Positions 9,660-20,414 of a stretch of 64,000 nucleotides of DNA are shown one piece after another. This DNA is from Podospora pseudocomata. Its lineage: Eukaryota > Ascomycota > Sordariomycetes > Sordariales > Podosporaceae. The DNA lies in assembly GCF_035222375.1 (NCBI RefSeq), contig NC_085891.1:1054001-1118000 (forward strand), written 5' to 3'. The notes under the pieces were generated by a model. That model saw only the letters and a program-made list of their open reading frames with translations, ran no database searches and was not told the DNA's origin. Position numbers and translations under genes: made by a program. Numbering within the stretch: position 1 is the stretch's first letter; each line of letters starts with the position of its first letter.

Positions 9660-12095
9660 ATGGCCTCCCAGATTAACGCCGCCGGCGTCGCCTCGACACC
9701 ACCACATGTCTGCTCCCACTGCAAAAAGTCCTTCGCCCGCCACTGTGATCTCAACAAGCACGCAAAGTCTCACAGCAGACCATACAAGTGCCTGTACACA
9801 AACTGCAAGTATCACGAGCACGGCTGGCCAACCGCCAAGGAGCTGGAACGACATGTCAATGACAAGCACTCGCCATCTCCGAGAACCTTTGCGTGCCTGT
9901 ACCAGCCATGCCCATACCGGTCAAAACGGGAATCGAACTGCAAACAACACATGGAGAAAGCCCACAAGTGGAAGTATGTGAGGAGCAAGTCAAACGGCAA
10001 GCGACTACCGACCACAGGCCAGTCCGATATCGTCTACCGTCTGAAGACCGATGAAGCCACTCTTGGGGTCCGGAACTTTGGCCCAAGTCCCATCTCACCG
10101 CAGCCGCCATTAATACCACCACGTGGCCAGGATTTCGTTCTTTACGACGACGACCAGCAAGAAGATGCCTTTGGCGAGGAGGACGACGAGGCTTATTCTG
10201 GGTTCCAGGACCCGGAAGGATTCCAGTCTTACCTCCCATGGAACTCCCCAAATACTCGCGTCCGGCAAGCCGAGTCCGTGATCGATTCCTGCAACGATAC
10301 TCTCGAGAGGCCGCTGGGCTCAGAGTTCTACGGCAGCGGACTTCTGGATCCAAGACTTTCATCTTATCAAACGCCTCCAGGCTCGGAGTCTCATCGCACC
10401 CCTGATACGCCCTGCCTTGATATTGCGGCTGCGATCAAAGTCGAGTCTCCAACCGTGACAATGGACTTCTTTTCGCCACCAAAACGGAAATATGAGGCTG
10501 TCGATGGGTCATCACAAGAGTCAAAGCCTACCACCAACGCAACCCGTGGAGCTTCAAATCCCAGAGCGCACCGCGCAACTTCCGGTCCAGCCAAGAGCAC
10601 TCTCAACCGCAGAGACAGCTTCGATGAAGACGGCCACCGCCCCACTAAGAAGGCAAGGCAAATGCCCGTGGAGGATTTCAGCGACACGAGCATGCCGGAT
10701 ATCTTTCGATTTGCCCACCCGACTATCTAGTATGTGTTGAGCTTCGGTCCCGCACGCAGAAAACGTCTGCTAACATCCTGTTTCAAAAGTGACAGAGACC
10801 AGAAGGAGACGTATTCCCCATGCCACACAGTTCACAGGGATATTTCCACTCTGGTGTGAGTAAGCCCATGTCCAGCATAGTCCCAGACTCCGTTAACACT
10901 GGTGGGTAGACGACATCTGAGCAGGCCGGCGCATCGTTTCAAGGTCACCGATCGGTTCATTTCATCCTTTGATCAAGACGAGAACTTTCGTCATCCGAGA
11001 GTTGGTGTTTGCCGTTGGTGCTGGTTGACATTTACGGACCGATCCGAATTCGAGGACCATGTCTTAAATCCGTGCGAAAAGGTCTCTAAAGGGAAGCGAG
11101 AGAAGTGGAGGGTTCTTTTGAACAGCTTCACTCCCCTGGTTGATCTGCCGGTCCATACACAGTCAACTTTCGACGTGGTTCGGGAAAGCGAGGAGGATGG
11201 TTGGGATCGGCTGTCGAGAGGGCTGGAACAGTCGCCAGAGGTTGATGGTAGCACTTGTGCTCCGGAGACATCTCCGGCTTTGGTCTACCCAACCACTCAT
11301 GGAGAATTTGTCTCCATGACGGAACACCAAAGGCTCCTAAAGGAGCATCAAGCACTCCAGGAGAAGCATCGTCAACTACTTGGCCAGGTCACACAGGCCA
11401 TGTACGCCCAGCAGGTCTGCGACAACGCCAGGACCCAGTCTCTTGATGCTCGGGACAACATGCTCCTCGCAGCCATGTCGCGAGAGGCTCACAAGGGGTC
11501 GGCCCTGGCTCATCAGCAACGCAAACTTTCGGACCGGGACAATCTCGTGCAGCACATGGACTCTCAATCCACGGATGTTGACGTCCAGGGCTTTCTGGAA
11601 GAAGTCGAGAGCGCCCACAAGGGCCTGTCGAGGCAAGATTCTGGCTTGAGCACCACATCCCGCTCGACCATTCACCACGTCCCGCCAAGCCCACCGGTCA
11701 AGTCACTCGACTATGTTGATGACGACCAGCAAAATGCGGCTCATGGCTCCGGCAGCCAAAACGCCAGGAAGCAGCCTACGTCTCATGCCGACTCGGGCTA
11801 CGCAACAGAAGGCAGACGCGGCAGCCTCGCCGAGCTGGGCCTGTCTACCGTTGCGGGGGTGGCCACGTCAGCAATGATTCATCACCCTCACCACTCCATG
11901 ACGACGGCAACGACGACTGATGATACGTTTATGAAGGATATGTTTATGAGCACCGGTCATGATGAGGAGCAGCATTCGCAAGAGCAGACTCAGCATCATC
12001 TTCTTGATACTAGCTTGACGGACCCTTTTCTTGACTATGGATTTCCGTCGGCGAGCCAGTTAGAGGCTGATTTGGAGTTTGGTTTTCCTATCTAA
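9660..12095 (+). CDS. C2H2 zinc-finger transcription factor
   Basis: The model has three exons, 9660-10729, 10790-10855 and 10910-12095, giving 773 residues. Introns are 60 and 54 bp with GTATGT and GTGAGT donors, GCTAAC and GTTAAC branch sites and AG ends. The first ATG is at 9660; the open frame extends to a TTG at 9636. Three zinc fingers sit at the N-terminus with metal ligands C18, C21, H34, H38; C44, C49, H65, H70; and C79, C84, H97, H102. A fourth, finger-like Cys/His cluster (VCRWCW...HVLNPC) starts the third exon. Acidic, Ser-rich stretches, a basic PPKRKYE patch and a coiled-coil-like segment (EHQRLLKEHQALQEKH) follow. Nuclear DNA binding is inferred from the fingers; targets are unknown. 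Without the splices the locus would look like two separate genes. Confidence 0.85.
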
Positions 12096-12991
12096 AGTCA
12101 TTTCCTTTTAGTATTTTCTTCTAATCCATCTAGAACTACATCTAGATTTGTGGGTTTTCTTTTTTTTTTTCTTCTTTTTTTCTTTTTGGTTTATCTGGGC
12201 GGCTTTTCTGTCACTTTTGATAAACATTTGGGTAGCGATTAGCGGGTAGCGGGATCTCCTCTTTTCCTAGTCCGTCGGGTACGGTATTTCCTCTCTCTTA
12301 AAATCACGGGTTTATGGGTTGGTTGTCATGGGATATATGTACTTATGTAAGGACAGGGGGTGGCAAAGATATCGGGGATTGGTATACATCAAGGCTCACA
12401 GCTACATATATCAAGGAACAATCCCCCCCAAAAACACGGCAACAAAACAGACATTGAGTGGTGTATAGATTCCCAACTCTGTTTTCTTCTTGGTTTTGTA
12501 TACGTTGAACAAGAGAGAGAGAGTTATGCATATCTTTGTCATACCGTACACTGCAGGATATGACGGATAGCTTGGTTTGACAAACGAACACAAGGAAATA
12601 AATAAACAAGATATCATCTGCCGGGTTTTCTTCCTGGCGGTCCTTCAGTTCAGAATGTCGAGTTTGAATTTATATCAGTCTCATTGGTTAGATGGGTGAA
12701 TCCTTCCATAAGGCAACTTTTGCCAAGAGAGAATGGAGTTTACGACAGGGGCAACCCCTGTCTGGTTCCGGCAGCGCCAAGACATGGGATTCAACCTCGC
12801 CTTGACTTGACGCGGCCGTGATCGTGCTTTGCGACAACTTCAACTTTTACTCAGTTTTGGTGATTTTTTGCGTTTATCGCCATACATTTGCCGTATTATT
12901 TGTTGCATACCATCATCAGTGATACACTAATCATGCCCTCCTAATCCTTTCTTGTTTATATATTCCCCCCCCATATCCCCCCCCCCGAAAA
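12096..12991. other. Intergenic, 0.9 kb
   Basis: A T-rich stretch (12150-12190) just after the C2H2 stop is probably its 3' UTR or polyadenylation region. Two C runs of 8 and 10 bases (12965-12986) directly precede the next start codon. No gene is seen. Confidence 0.5.
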
Positions 12992-14257
12992 ATGAACCTC
13001 ACGATCCCCCGCCTAAACCTCCTCTTCCTCCTCGTCTGGCTCCTCCTCCTTTTCATCTCGTACCTCAACTCCTACGACGACCCCTCCTCCATCTTTTATT
13101 CCGAAACCGCATCCTACACCCCTCGGCACAGCAAACTCCTCTCTCACCAAGCCGATTTATACCTCGCCAACCCGCCCCCTAGACCTCCTCCCCCCTCCGA
13201 CGAAAACGACAACAAATTCCTCTGCATCGGCATCCCCTCCATAAACCGCACCACCCAGTCCTTCCTCAAGCACACAATCGGCACCCTCCTCCTCCCCCTC
13301 TCCCCCGCCCAGCGTTCGTCGGTCCACTTGGTTGTCTTGCTAGCCGACCGTCCAGCGGCAAAACACAGCGCGTATGGGGAGGGGTGGTTGGAGAAGGTTG
13401 TTGATGAGGTTCTCATTTACGATGACCCGCCACCTTCTGAGGGGGGGGTATACAAAAAGGTGCCGTTTGAGCTTGTGGACGGCCGAGAAAGGGGGAAGAC
13501 GAGGGTTGAAAACATGAGGTTGGATCACTCCCTGCTGGTGGAGACTTGCATGAACCAGGGGAGTGAGTATTTCGCCTTGGTGGAGGATGATGTTGTCGCT
13601 TCAGGGGATTGGCTTACCCGACTGAACAAAGGGTTGGGGTTTCTGGAGGGGAGGAAAGGGGAGGAAGAGTGGTTGTATCTGAGGTTGTTTCACTCGGAAC
13701 TGTTGATGGGGTGGAATAGTGAGGAGTGGAGGACGTACCTCGGTTGGTCGTGCACAGTCTACGCCATTGTGCTCGTCTCGTTTTTGGTGCTACGGTCAAA
13801 AAGGTGGTTGTGTTTTGGGAGGTTGGGGAGGCAGAACGCGGATGTGTTTCGGTATGCGACTGCGATGGTGTTTGGTCTTTGGCTGCCGGCGTTGATTGCG
13901 CTGTGGTTTCTTTCTGGGAGGGTTTCAACAAGTAGGATCAACCCTTTCGCTTGGACGTCGCACGGGGTGAGGGAGATGATGAACTATGGGTGTTGCGCGC
14001 AGGGGCTGGTGTTCCCTAGGAGGCAGCTCCCTGGGGTTTTTAAGCTGATGAGGTACCCGCCTTATCGGTTTCCGGGGGATATGATACTGGAGGGGTACGC
14101 GGGGGATCACGGGCTCAGAAAGTGGGCGTTGGATCCGAGTGTGCTTCAGCATGTGGGCTTTACCGAAAGCTCGGCCGGGCCGAGGAGGGCGGAGGTGTGG
14201 AACTTTAGTTTTGAGAGGTTGACTCCAAAGACGACGGGTTGGGGGTGGGGGGGTTAG
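12992..14257 (+). CDS. PGAP4/TMEM246-like membrane glycosyltransferase
   Basis: The 421-residue intronless protein has a short cytosolic tail, an N-terminal membrane segment (about 9-27), then a GT-A-like region with an acidic EDD triplet at 198-200 (ALVEDDVVASGDW). A pair of membrane helices (about 252-268 and 290-308) is inserted inside the catalytic region, followed by a conserved C-terminal part (NYGCCAQGLVF, 331-341; GDMILEGYA, 362-370). One membrane anchor plus a helix pair interrupting a GT-A fold is the hallmark of PGAP4, the Golgi enzyme that adds GalNAc to GPI glycans in animals; fungi carry relatives of unproven donor. Golgi location and GPI substrate are inference. The gene converges on the LMBRD2-like gene. 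Codons switch abruptly from C-ending to G-ending near 13320. Confidence 0.75.
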   Translation: MNLTIPRLNLLFLLVWLLLLFISYLNSYDDPSSIFYSETASYTPRHSKLLSHQADLYLANPPPRPPPPSDENDNKFLCIGIPSINRTTQSFLKHTIGTLLLPLSPAQRSSVHLVVLLADRPAAKHSAYGEGWLEKVVDEVLIYDDPPPSEGGVYKKVPFELVDGRERGKTRVENMRLDHSLLVETCMNQGSEYFALVEDDVVASGDWLTRLNKGLGFLEGRKGEEEWLYLRLFHSELLMGWNSEEWRTYLGWSCTVYAIVLVSFLVLRSKRWLCFGRLGRQNADVFRYATAMVFGLWLPALIALWFLSGRVSTSRINPFAWTSHGVREMMNYGCCAQGLVFPRRQLPGVFKLMRYPPYRFPGDMILEGYAGDHGLRKWALDPSVLQHVGFTESSAGPRRAEVWNFSFERLTPKTTGWGWGG

Positions 14258-14550
14258 GAGATTCTCTCTGCTTTGATCCGTCGGGGTTGGGTGTGGCGTT
14301 TGTGGGTGTGTTTTAGTACGACGTCAATGATCATAATATTTCGATACCATACTACTGTTTCAAAGCATCGAACGTGCAAAGTGGGACGACGGTGACAACA
14401 GTGACCACGGTGACGACGATGTGGTGGTCAACAAAAAGTCAACAATGGTGGCGGGACGATGCCGATGACAGCAGCCAACAGCGCGACCACACCTTAGATA
14501 CCCCAGGTCTGCACCAGCTTTCAGCGAAGTAACTAACGTAGTCTATGTCA

Positions 14551-14680
14551 GGATCTCTAGCTCAGTGGTCAGTCAGTATCTGACTGCAACCGACTGGCCA
14601 TCGATTGCCAAAAAGAGAACATCCACCAGAGCTCTTCGCTTTAGGTAGTGGGTTCGAGTCCCTACTCCAAACCCTTTTTT
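14551..14680 (+). ncRNA. tRNA-like locus with Pol III-type signals
   Basis: An A box (TAGCTCAGTGG, 14558-14568) is followed by a perfect 7-bp hairpin CAGTCAG-TAT-CTGACTG (14570-14586), a B box (GGTTCGAGTCC, 14651-14661) and a run of six T (14675-14680). The A-to-B spacing of about 85 bases exceeds a plain tRNA. The T-stem is imperfect and the 5' GGATCTC does not pair with the 3' end (CTCCAAA), so an intact tRNA cannot be drawn. It could be an intron-bearing pseudo-tRNA, a tRNA-derived element or a small Pol III RNA. It is not obviously the same family as the array at the left end. Confidence 0.4.
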
Positions 14681-14992
14681 ACATTTATCTTTCCTGTTTT
14701 ACTTTTCTTTGGCTGGCAGTGTTGCTCCTCTGCACCTGCGACCTGGGACAGGGAGATGAGATGAAATGGGCCAAGTACACACAGGTCCAACCAGGTATTA
14801 ATGAAGCTAACCTCACGATGAATTTAATAGTATCCTATCTGTCGTTGTGAATCTTCTCTCTAAGCTTTCGACTTGTCAACCTAATCTGAACAAACTAGCA
14901 ACCACTGATTTTCCCAACACCAGACACCTGTAACGCCACATGATGCTGCCGCCCACTGCAATGCTATTGAAAAACACAAAACCAAGCATCAA

Positions 14993-17224
14993 TCACAGTC
15001 TAATCCTCCCCTGCCCACCACCGCTGCTGCTACTCCCATCACCACCGCCACCAAACCACCTCCTGATATCTCCTCCACCCTTGCCACTACCGCCCCCGTT
15101 ATCATCCCCACCCATCCACTTTGGTTTCTTGATCCCCTCCCCAAACCCCTTGAACCAATCGGGTGTGTCAAACGTGTCAATCGTGTTCTTCATCCTATGC
15201 CCCAGCGCCTCGAAGAAGTTTTCGTCATCTCCGTCATTGCTCAGCGTCACCTGCCCCCTGTCCCTTCCTACCCGGCGAGCAGAAGTATTGGCCTGATGTC
15301 TATTCCCACCACCTCCCGAAGTAGGAGAGGTAGCAAAAGGCGTAGTCGGCGCCCTCGCCGAGCTACCAGTCGACGACCTCGGGATCGACAAAATTGGCCC
15401 ACCCCTCCTGCCGCCACCACCATTCGTCGATGAGCCCAGCTCTGCCCTCCTGTTGTTCCTCACCGACGCCGAAGTCCCATTCAGCTCCCTCTCAATCAGA
15501 TCCCTCCCTTCCCTCCAAGAGCCCGTACCATAAAACCTCTCCTCCTCCCCTTCTCCATCATCTTCATCCTCCCCACCCATGCCAAACGCAGCCCCAAACC
15601 CAAACATGGTCTGCACTTTGCCGTACAGCCCAAACAAGGTCGCAAAAACAGGCAACAGAATAAACGCCGGGAACAGATAGTTAAACCACTCCCCCAGCGG
15701 CGTCAAATCAATCAGCTTGCCCAAAAACCCATAAAACACCGTGTCCTTGTAGAGCGCGCTCCCCAAAAACGTCATAAAGTTGTAACTCAACGGCACGCTC
15801 AACCTCGCCACCTGGCTGGCATACCAGAACGCGCTCTCCGGCGCCGTGTTCCTCTTGACCAACGCCCTCCCCCTCCAGACCTTGACCTCCGTAATCGAAA
15901 TCAACGCCGCGGCACACATGTACAGCAGCCAAAACGCCGCGATCGCCTGCCCCGCCAACCCAACCTGTCCTCCGCTCTCTCCCAGAGGATCGTGATGAAT
16001 AACCGTATACCGAATCACCGACAGACTCGGAAACAAATCCTTGACCAACTCAGACCAAACAATGCAAACAGACGCCAACCCCAAACCCCCACCCAGCGCC
16101 ATCCTCAAGTACGGCGCAACATGATAATGAAACAGGTATCTGGTGTAAGGAGTAAACAAGCTCGCCCTCTCCCACAAGCTCGTCGACCCCACCGTTCTCG
16201 TCCCCTTCCCAAAATCCAACCTCTTGCTCCCCGCCGAGTCCAAAATCGCCTGCGTCCTCACCACCTCCTCCAACAGCCTATTCCACTCACTCCCATACCT
16301 CGACCTCGCATGCCTCGCCCTGACCAAATCCCTCGTCAGCTCCGCCAGCCACTTCTCCGTAATCACATTCGGCAGCCCCCTCTCATTCCCCGTCCCCCTA
16401 ACCGCCCGTCTGGCATTGCTCGGAGTCATCTGCGCCTCCAGACTGACCATATCAACCAACTCCTCAATCCAATCCCTAAACAACTCCGCGCTCCCCCCTT
16501 TACGCCGTCCCAACTCCCCAACCTGCAGTTCCAAATCCTCAAGCTCCATCTCCGCATCCTCCATCTTCTCGTATATCCTCGGCGCGTGGCACTGCAGCCT
16601 CCTCAACCTCCCGCTCACATCGGCCGACCTAAACAGCCGCCTCGGTATCGACACCAACCCGTGACCCATGAGGTAGATGGCAAGAACCAAACCCCAGCAG
16701 TACGCCAGCGCCATGATCGTGCCCTTGAGACTGGCGTCGAACTTCCCGTAGGACCAGAGGACATAGACAAACCCCATCAGCCCTGATCCAAAGACGACGG
16801 CATAGTACTGCGCGTTTGCGCGGAGGGAGTCGAGGACCTTGGCTTTCGGTTCGCGGAAGCCAGAGTCGGAGTACTCGGCCAGGATGGGGAGGATGAACCA
16901 CGTGAGCGCAAAGGTGAGCCAGTAGGTGATTCGCCAGCCTACGCGGAGGGCGGCGGGTGGGAGCCAGATTCCTTTTGGGATGGGGGAGGAGGATGATGAG
17001 TCGAGGGGGGAGGCGAGGTCGATTGGGACGAGGAGGCCGATGGAGGCGGGGAGGAAGAGGGCGAAGAAGACGGGGAGGAGGAGGTAGGCGGGGGTTGTGC
17101 GGAGGGGGAGGTAATGGCGGAGGATGAGGAGGACTGTAATGGAGATGAGGAGGAGGGAGAGGAGGGAGAAGGTTTCGGAGAGGAGGGGGGAGGGGGAGGG
17201 GGCTGCTGTCGAGGTCGTGATCAT
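14993..17224 (-). CDS. LMBR1-family membrane protein, LMBRD2-like
   Basis: A single exon encodes 743 residues from the ATG at 17224; the frame is open further upstream but only from a TTG. About nine hydrophobic segments are visible: five in the first third (from LLISITVLLIL to IMALAYCWGLVLAIYLMG), a long soluble region with Glu/Leu-rich coiled-coil character, then four more, including the SYNFMTFLG and WFNYLFPAFILLPVF stretches. This order and the PLSYNFM signature match the LMBRD2 branch of the LMBR1 family, linked in animals to receptor signalling. The fungal role is not known to me. The C-terminal 150 residues are Gly/Ser-rich and low in complexity. The start faces the aldehyde dehydrogenase gene across 728 bp. 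Codons change from C-ending to G-ending after roughly the first quarter. Confidence 0.85.
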   Translation of the reverse strand: MITTSTAAPSPSPLLSETFSLLSLLLISITVLLILRHYLPLRTTPAYLLLPVFFALFLPASIGLLVPIDLASPLDSSSSSPIPKGIWLPPAALRVGWRITYWLTFALTWFILPILAEYSDSGFREPKAKVLDSLRANAQYYAVVFGSGLMGFVYVLWSYGKFDASLKGTIMALAYCWGLVLAIYLMGHGLVSIPRRLFRSADVSGRLRRLQCHAPRIYEKMEDAEMELEDLELQVGELGRRKGGSAELFRDWIEELVDMVSLEAQMTPSNARRAVRGTGNERGLPNVITEKWLAELTRDLVRARHARSRYGSEWNRLLEEVVRTQAILDSAGSKRLDFGKGTRTVGSTSLWERASLFTPYTRYLFHYHVAPYLRMALGGGLGLASVCIVWSELVKDLFPSLSVIRYTVIHHDPLGESGGQVGLAGQAIAAFWLLYMCAAALISITEVKVWRGRALVKRNTAPESAFWYASQVARLSVPLSYNFMTFLGSALYKDTVFYGFLGKLIDLTPLGEWFNYLFPAFILLPVFATLFGLYGKVQTMFGFGAAFGMGGEDEDDGEGEEERFYGTGSWREGRDLIERELNGTSASVRNNRRAELGSSTNGGGGRRGGPILSIPRSSTGSSARAPTTPFATSPTSGGGGNRHQANTSARRVGRDRGQVTLSNDGDDENFFEALGHRMKNTIDTFDTPDWFKGFGEGIKKPKWMGGDDNGGGSGKGGGDIRRWFGGGGDGSSSSGGGQGRIRL

Positions 17225-17952
17225 CGTGGGTGGTGGTGGAGGTGGGTGGGCATAGTCGATTTGTGGTGGCGGATCTGGTGAGTATCGAGTGTACCGCAGA
17301 GGTGAATGGCTGTGTCTGATAAACGCGCAATCTCGATATCGAAATTCGATGGTTGGGCAAGGCAAACTTTGGGTCGCCGTTGAAGGGTCCAAGGGCTGGC
17401 TGGGACCAGGACATGGACGATTATGTCACACCACCGCGGGAAGGCAGGGATTAGATAGCGGTTGGCCCACTGGACAGCGTCTATCTTTAGCGCGCTTTAA
17501 TTGGGGCGGCCGGCTGATAAGCTGATAAACCCCTCAGCCGAGGGGCCGGGATATCGCCCGTTCTCGTTGCCCGTTACTAACCACAGAGCCAACTCTACGA
17601 CACCTCCAACTGTCGTGGTCTGTAAGTCGTTGGAGAAATGTATTACCATTACTCTATACTATGTAGCATTCCCAGATAATATGCAGGGTTACGGTGTTAT
17701 CTGCAGCCATCTCAAAAGGGGAATAAAGTCCCCACGATCCAAGTAAGGCAAGTGGTTTGACACATTCGACCCAAGACAGGCAGATCCATCCGGATCCGTG
17801 ACGTTTCTCCATCCAACAGACAAGAACCTTTCCCCGTGTTCCACCCCGCCTTTGTGCCACGGCTTATCAGGTTATCTACTTGCAGCAGCTTGCAGAAGGC
17901 GAGGAGGGGTCGTAAGTGAGTTGAGGCGAGGAAGGAGACAGAGATACATAAA
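17225..17952. promoter_or_regulatory. Shared divergent promoter region, LMBRD2-like and ALDH
   Basis: This 728-bp stretch separates two divergent start codons and must hold both promoters. GCTGATAA repeats at 17512-17527 (overlapping GATAA motifs) could bind GATA factors. TACATAAA at 17945-17952 abuts the first ALDH ATG. No experimental site can be claimed. Confidence 0.35.
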
Positions 17953-19633
17953 ATGGCAGTGTTCTCATCGCCGAGGGTGCTGTGTGCCCCTTCCCGGACA
18001 CCACCACTGTTGTCTCTCTCTTTGAGAAGCTACAAGCCCACCACTTTGAGACCACGATACTTTTCCTTGTCTACACATCTCAGAACCAAGATGGAGGTGG
18101 AACTCACAGCTCCCAACGGCAGGAAGTGGACTCAGCCATTGGGTCTCTTCATCAACAATGAGTTTGTTAAGAGCAGCAATGAGCAGAAGCTTGCTTCCAT
18201 CAACCCCACGTGCGTCCGTTTTTCATGAGAGGTCACTCGTTCCTGTTACTGATACCCACCGTAGAACCGAGGAGGAGATCTGCTCCGTCTACGCTGCCAC
18301 ATCTGATGACATCGACACAGCCGTAGCAGCAGCCCGCAAGGCCTTCAAGGACCCCTCATGGAAGTCTCTCAGCGGCACCGAGCGCGGTGCCCTCATGCTC
18401 AAGCTCGCCGACCTAGTCTCCCAACACGCCGAGACCCTCGCCACCATTGAGTGCCTCGACAACGGCAAACCATACACCACAGCCCTCGCCGAGAACGTCC
18501 CCGAAGTCGTCAATGTATTCCGATACTACGGCGGCTACGCCGACAAGAACTTTGGCCAAGTCATCGACGTCGGCCCCGCCAAATTCGCCTACACCGTCAA
18601 GGAGCCCTTGGGTGTATGCGGCCAAATCATCCCCTGGAACTACCCCCTCGACATGGCCGCCTGGAAGCTCGGCCCAGCCCTCTGCTGCGGCAACACCGTC
18701 GTCCTGAAGCTCGCCGAGCAAACCCCCCTCTCCATGCTCTACCTCGCCAAGCTCATCAAAGAAGCCGGCTTCCCTCCCGGCGTGGTCAACATCATCAACG
18801 GCCACGGCCGCGAAGCCGGCGCCGCTCTCGTCCAACACCCCCAGGTCGACAAGATCGCTTTCACGGGCAGCACCGCCACAGGCAAGGAGATCATGAAGAT
18901 GGCCTCGGCCACCATGAAGAACATCACGCTCGAGACGGGCGGCAAGTCCCCTCTCATCGTCTTTGAGGACGCCGACCTCGACCTTGCCGCGACGTGGTCC
19001 CACATCGGCATCATGAGCAACCAAGGCCAGATCTGCACCGCCACGTCCCGCATCCTCGTCCACGAGGGCATCTATGACAAGTTCACCGAGGCGTTCAGGG
19101 CCAAGATTCAAGAAATTTCGGTGCTGGGCGACCCCTTTGAGGAAACTACCTTTCAAGGACCCCAAGTCACGAAACAGCAATACGAGCGCGTCTTGTCATA
19201 CATCGACATTGGCAAAGAAGAAGGTGCCACCGTTTTCCTCGGCGGTGAAGCTGCCCCTCAAAGGGGCAAGGGGTTCTTTATTGCTCCTACGGTGTTCACC
19301 AATGTGAAGCCGACGATGAGGATCTACCGCGAGGAGATCTTTGGTCCTTGCGTGGCGATTGCTTCGTTCAAGACGGAGGAGGAGGCGGTTGAGATGGCTA
19401 ATGATAGCACTTATGGGCTTGGGTCGGCGATTTTCACGAGGGACTTGAACAGGGCGCACAGGGTGGCGAGGGAGATCGAGGCGGGGATGGTGTGGATTAA
19501 TAGCAGTAATGATTCTGACTTTAGGATCCCGTTTGGGGGGGTGAAGCAGAGTGGGATTGGGAGGGAGCTGGGGGAGGCGGGGTTGGCGCCGTATTGTAAT
19601 GTGAAGGCTATTCATGTGAATATGGCGGCGTAG
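17953..19633 (+). CDS. NAD(P)-dependent aldehyde dehydrogenase
   Basis: The exons are 17953-18209 and 18265-19633, with a 55-bp intron (GTGCGT donor, TTACTGAT branch) interrupting the INPTTEEE segment. The long form has 541 residues. The first 46 are basic, Ser/Leu-rich and free of acidic residues, as in a mitochondrial presequence. A second ATG at 18091 gives a 495-residue form beginning MEVELTAPNG, the usual length of cytosolic fungal ALDH. Catalytic residues are present: Cys343 in NQGQICTATSR and Glu309 in LETGGKSP (297 and 263 in the short form), plus the IIPWNYP and FTGSTATGK cofactor motifs. It oxidises aldehydes such as acetaldehyde to acids; substrate is inferred from family. Codons become G-ending after about 19260. 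Confidence 0.92.
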
Positions 19634-20414
19634 AGGTAGAGGGGATGGGATGGTTGTGGTTATTTGCTGGCGATGAGCGCGAGCGTGGTGTAACTACCTT
19701 GGGTTGAATGAATGAATATTTGAAGTGTCCCTCCCATGTTGGTGTTGAGGGTTAAGCAATTGGTGTGAACAAAGTGTGTGAAAGGTTTGGCCATGCTGTC
19801 AGTTGATCCCAGGCATTGAAGTTTTACGTGATTACAGGACATTTATGATTTATTATCTGTAGAGGCATCGGAAAACGAGTCGCTACACTTTTCCCCATAA
19901 CTCCAGAATTTGTTGGAGACTTGTTGGAGTTGATGCATGAAAAGAGATCGGCCCGACGTCATCCCCAGCGTTCCATGGTGCTGGGGTGAGCTTGACCCCT
20001 GTCATACTGCCAAGCTCAGCTGAAAGCGGGCCGTGATTGGCTGGAGCCCAAGACAAGCAAAAATCCGGGGTTCCACCTCACGACTTTTGGGCCGGCCAGA
20101 CTTTCTGGGTAGGGCCGTCATCCAGCACTGTCTCCACGTGTCGCATTCGACAATCCTCGAGATATCTATTCCCATTCCCGTCCTACAAAATCACTTGCAT
20201 AGCCCTGTGTGTTTCTGCTCTGTCCGTCCTATCACAGAGATCTTCTGACAGGTTCCACTGCTTTTGGCCTTACGCGCGCGCGCAGGCACCCGTCTCGAAT
20301 CTTTCGTCCTCGCTGAGCTCTCCAAACTTCGAACCGCAAACCCCCCCTGTTCAGGCCCAACCACCACCATTTTCTCTAGGCTCGCACAATCGCATCATAC
20401 ATCCACACGCCCCA
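19634..20414. other. Intergenic, 0.8 kb
   Basis: It contains the ALDH 3' region and the Sec12 promoter and leader. The Sec12 reading frame stays open upstream to 20037 but has no ATG before 20415, so this is taken as leader. No separate gene is seen. Confidence 0.5.

Noticed and set aside
10730-10909. Two separate genes at the C2H2 locus
   Set aside because: Two introns with correct donors, branch sites and phases join the frames, and the second part begins inside a conserved Cys/His segment without a good start.
15992-16786. 264-codon plus-strand frame
   Set aside because: It is antisense to the LMBRD2-like gene and Pro/Arg/Gln-rich, as expected for the reverse frame of a G-rich coding sequence.
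18413-19180. 255-codon minus-strand frame
   Set aside because: It is antisense to the aldehyde dehydrogenase exon; its Gly/Val/Asp-rich composition reflects the C-ending codons of the sense gene.
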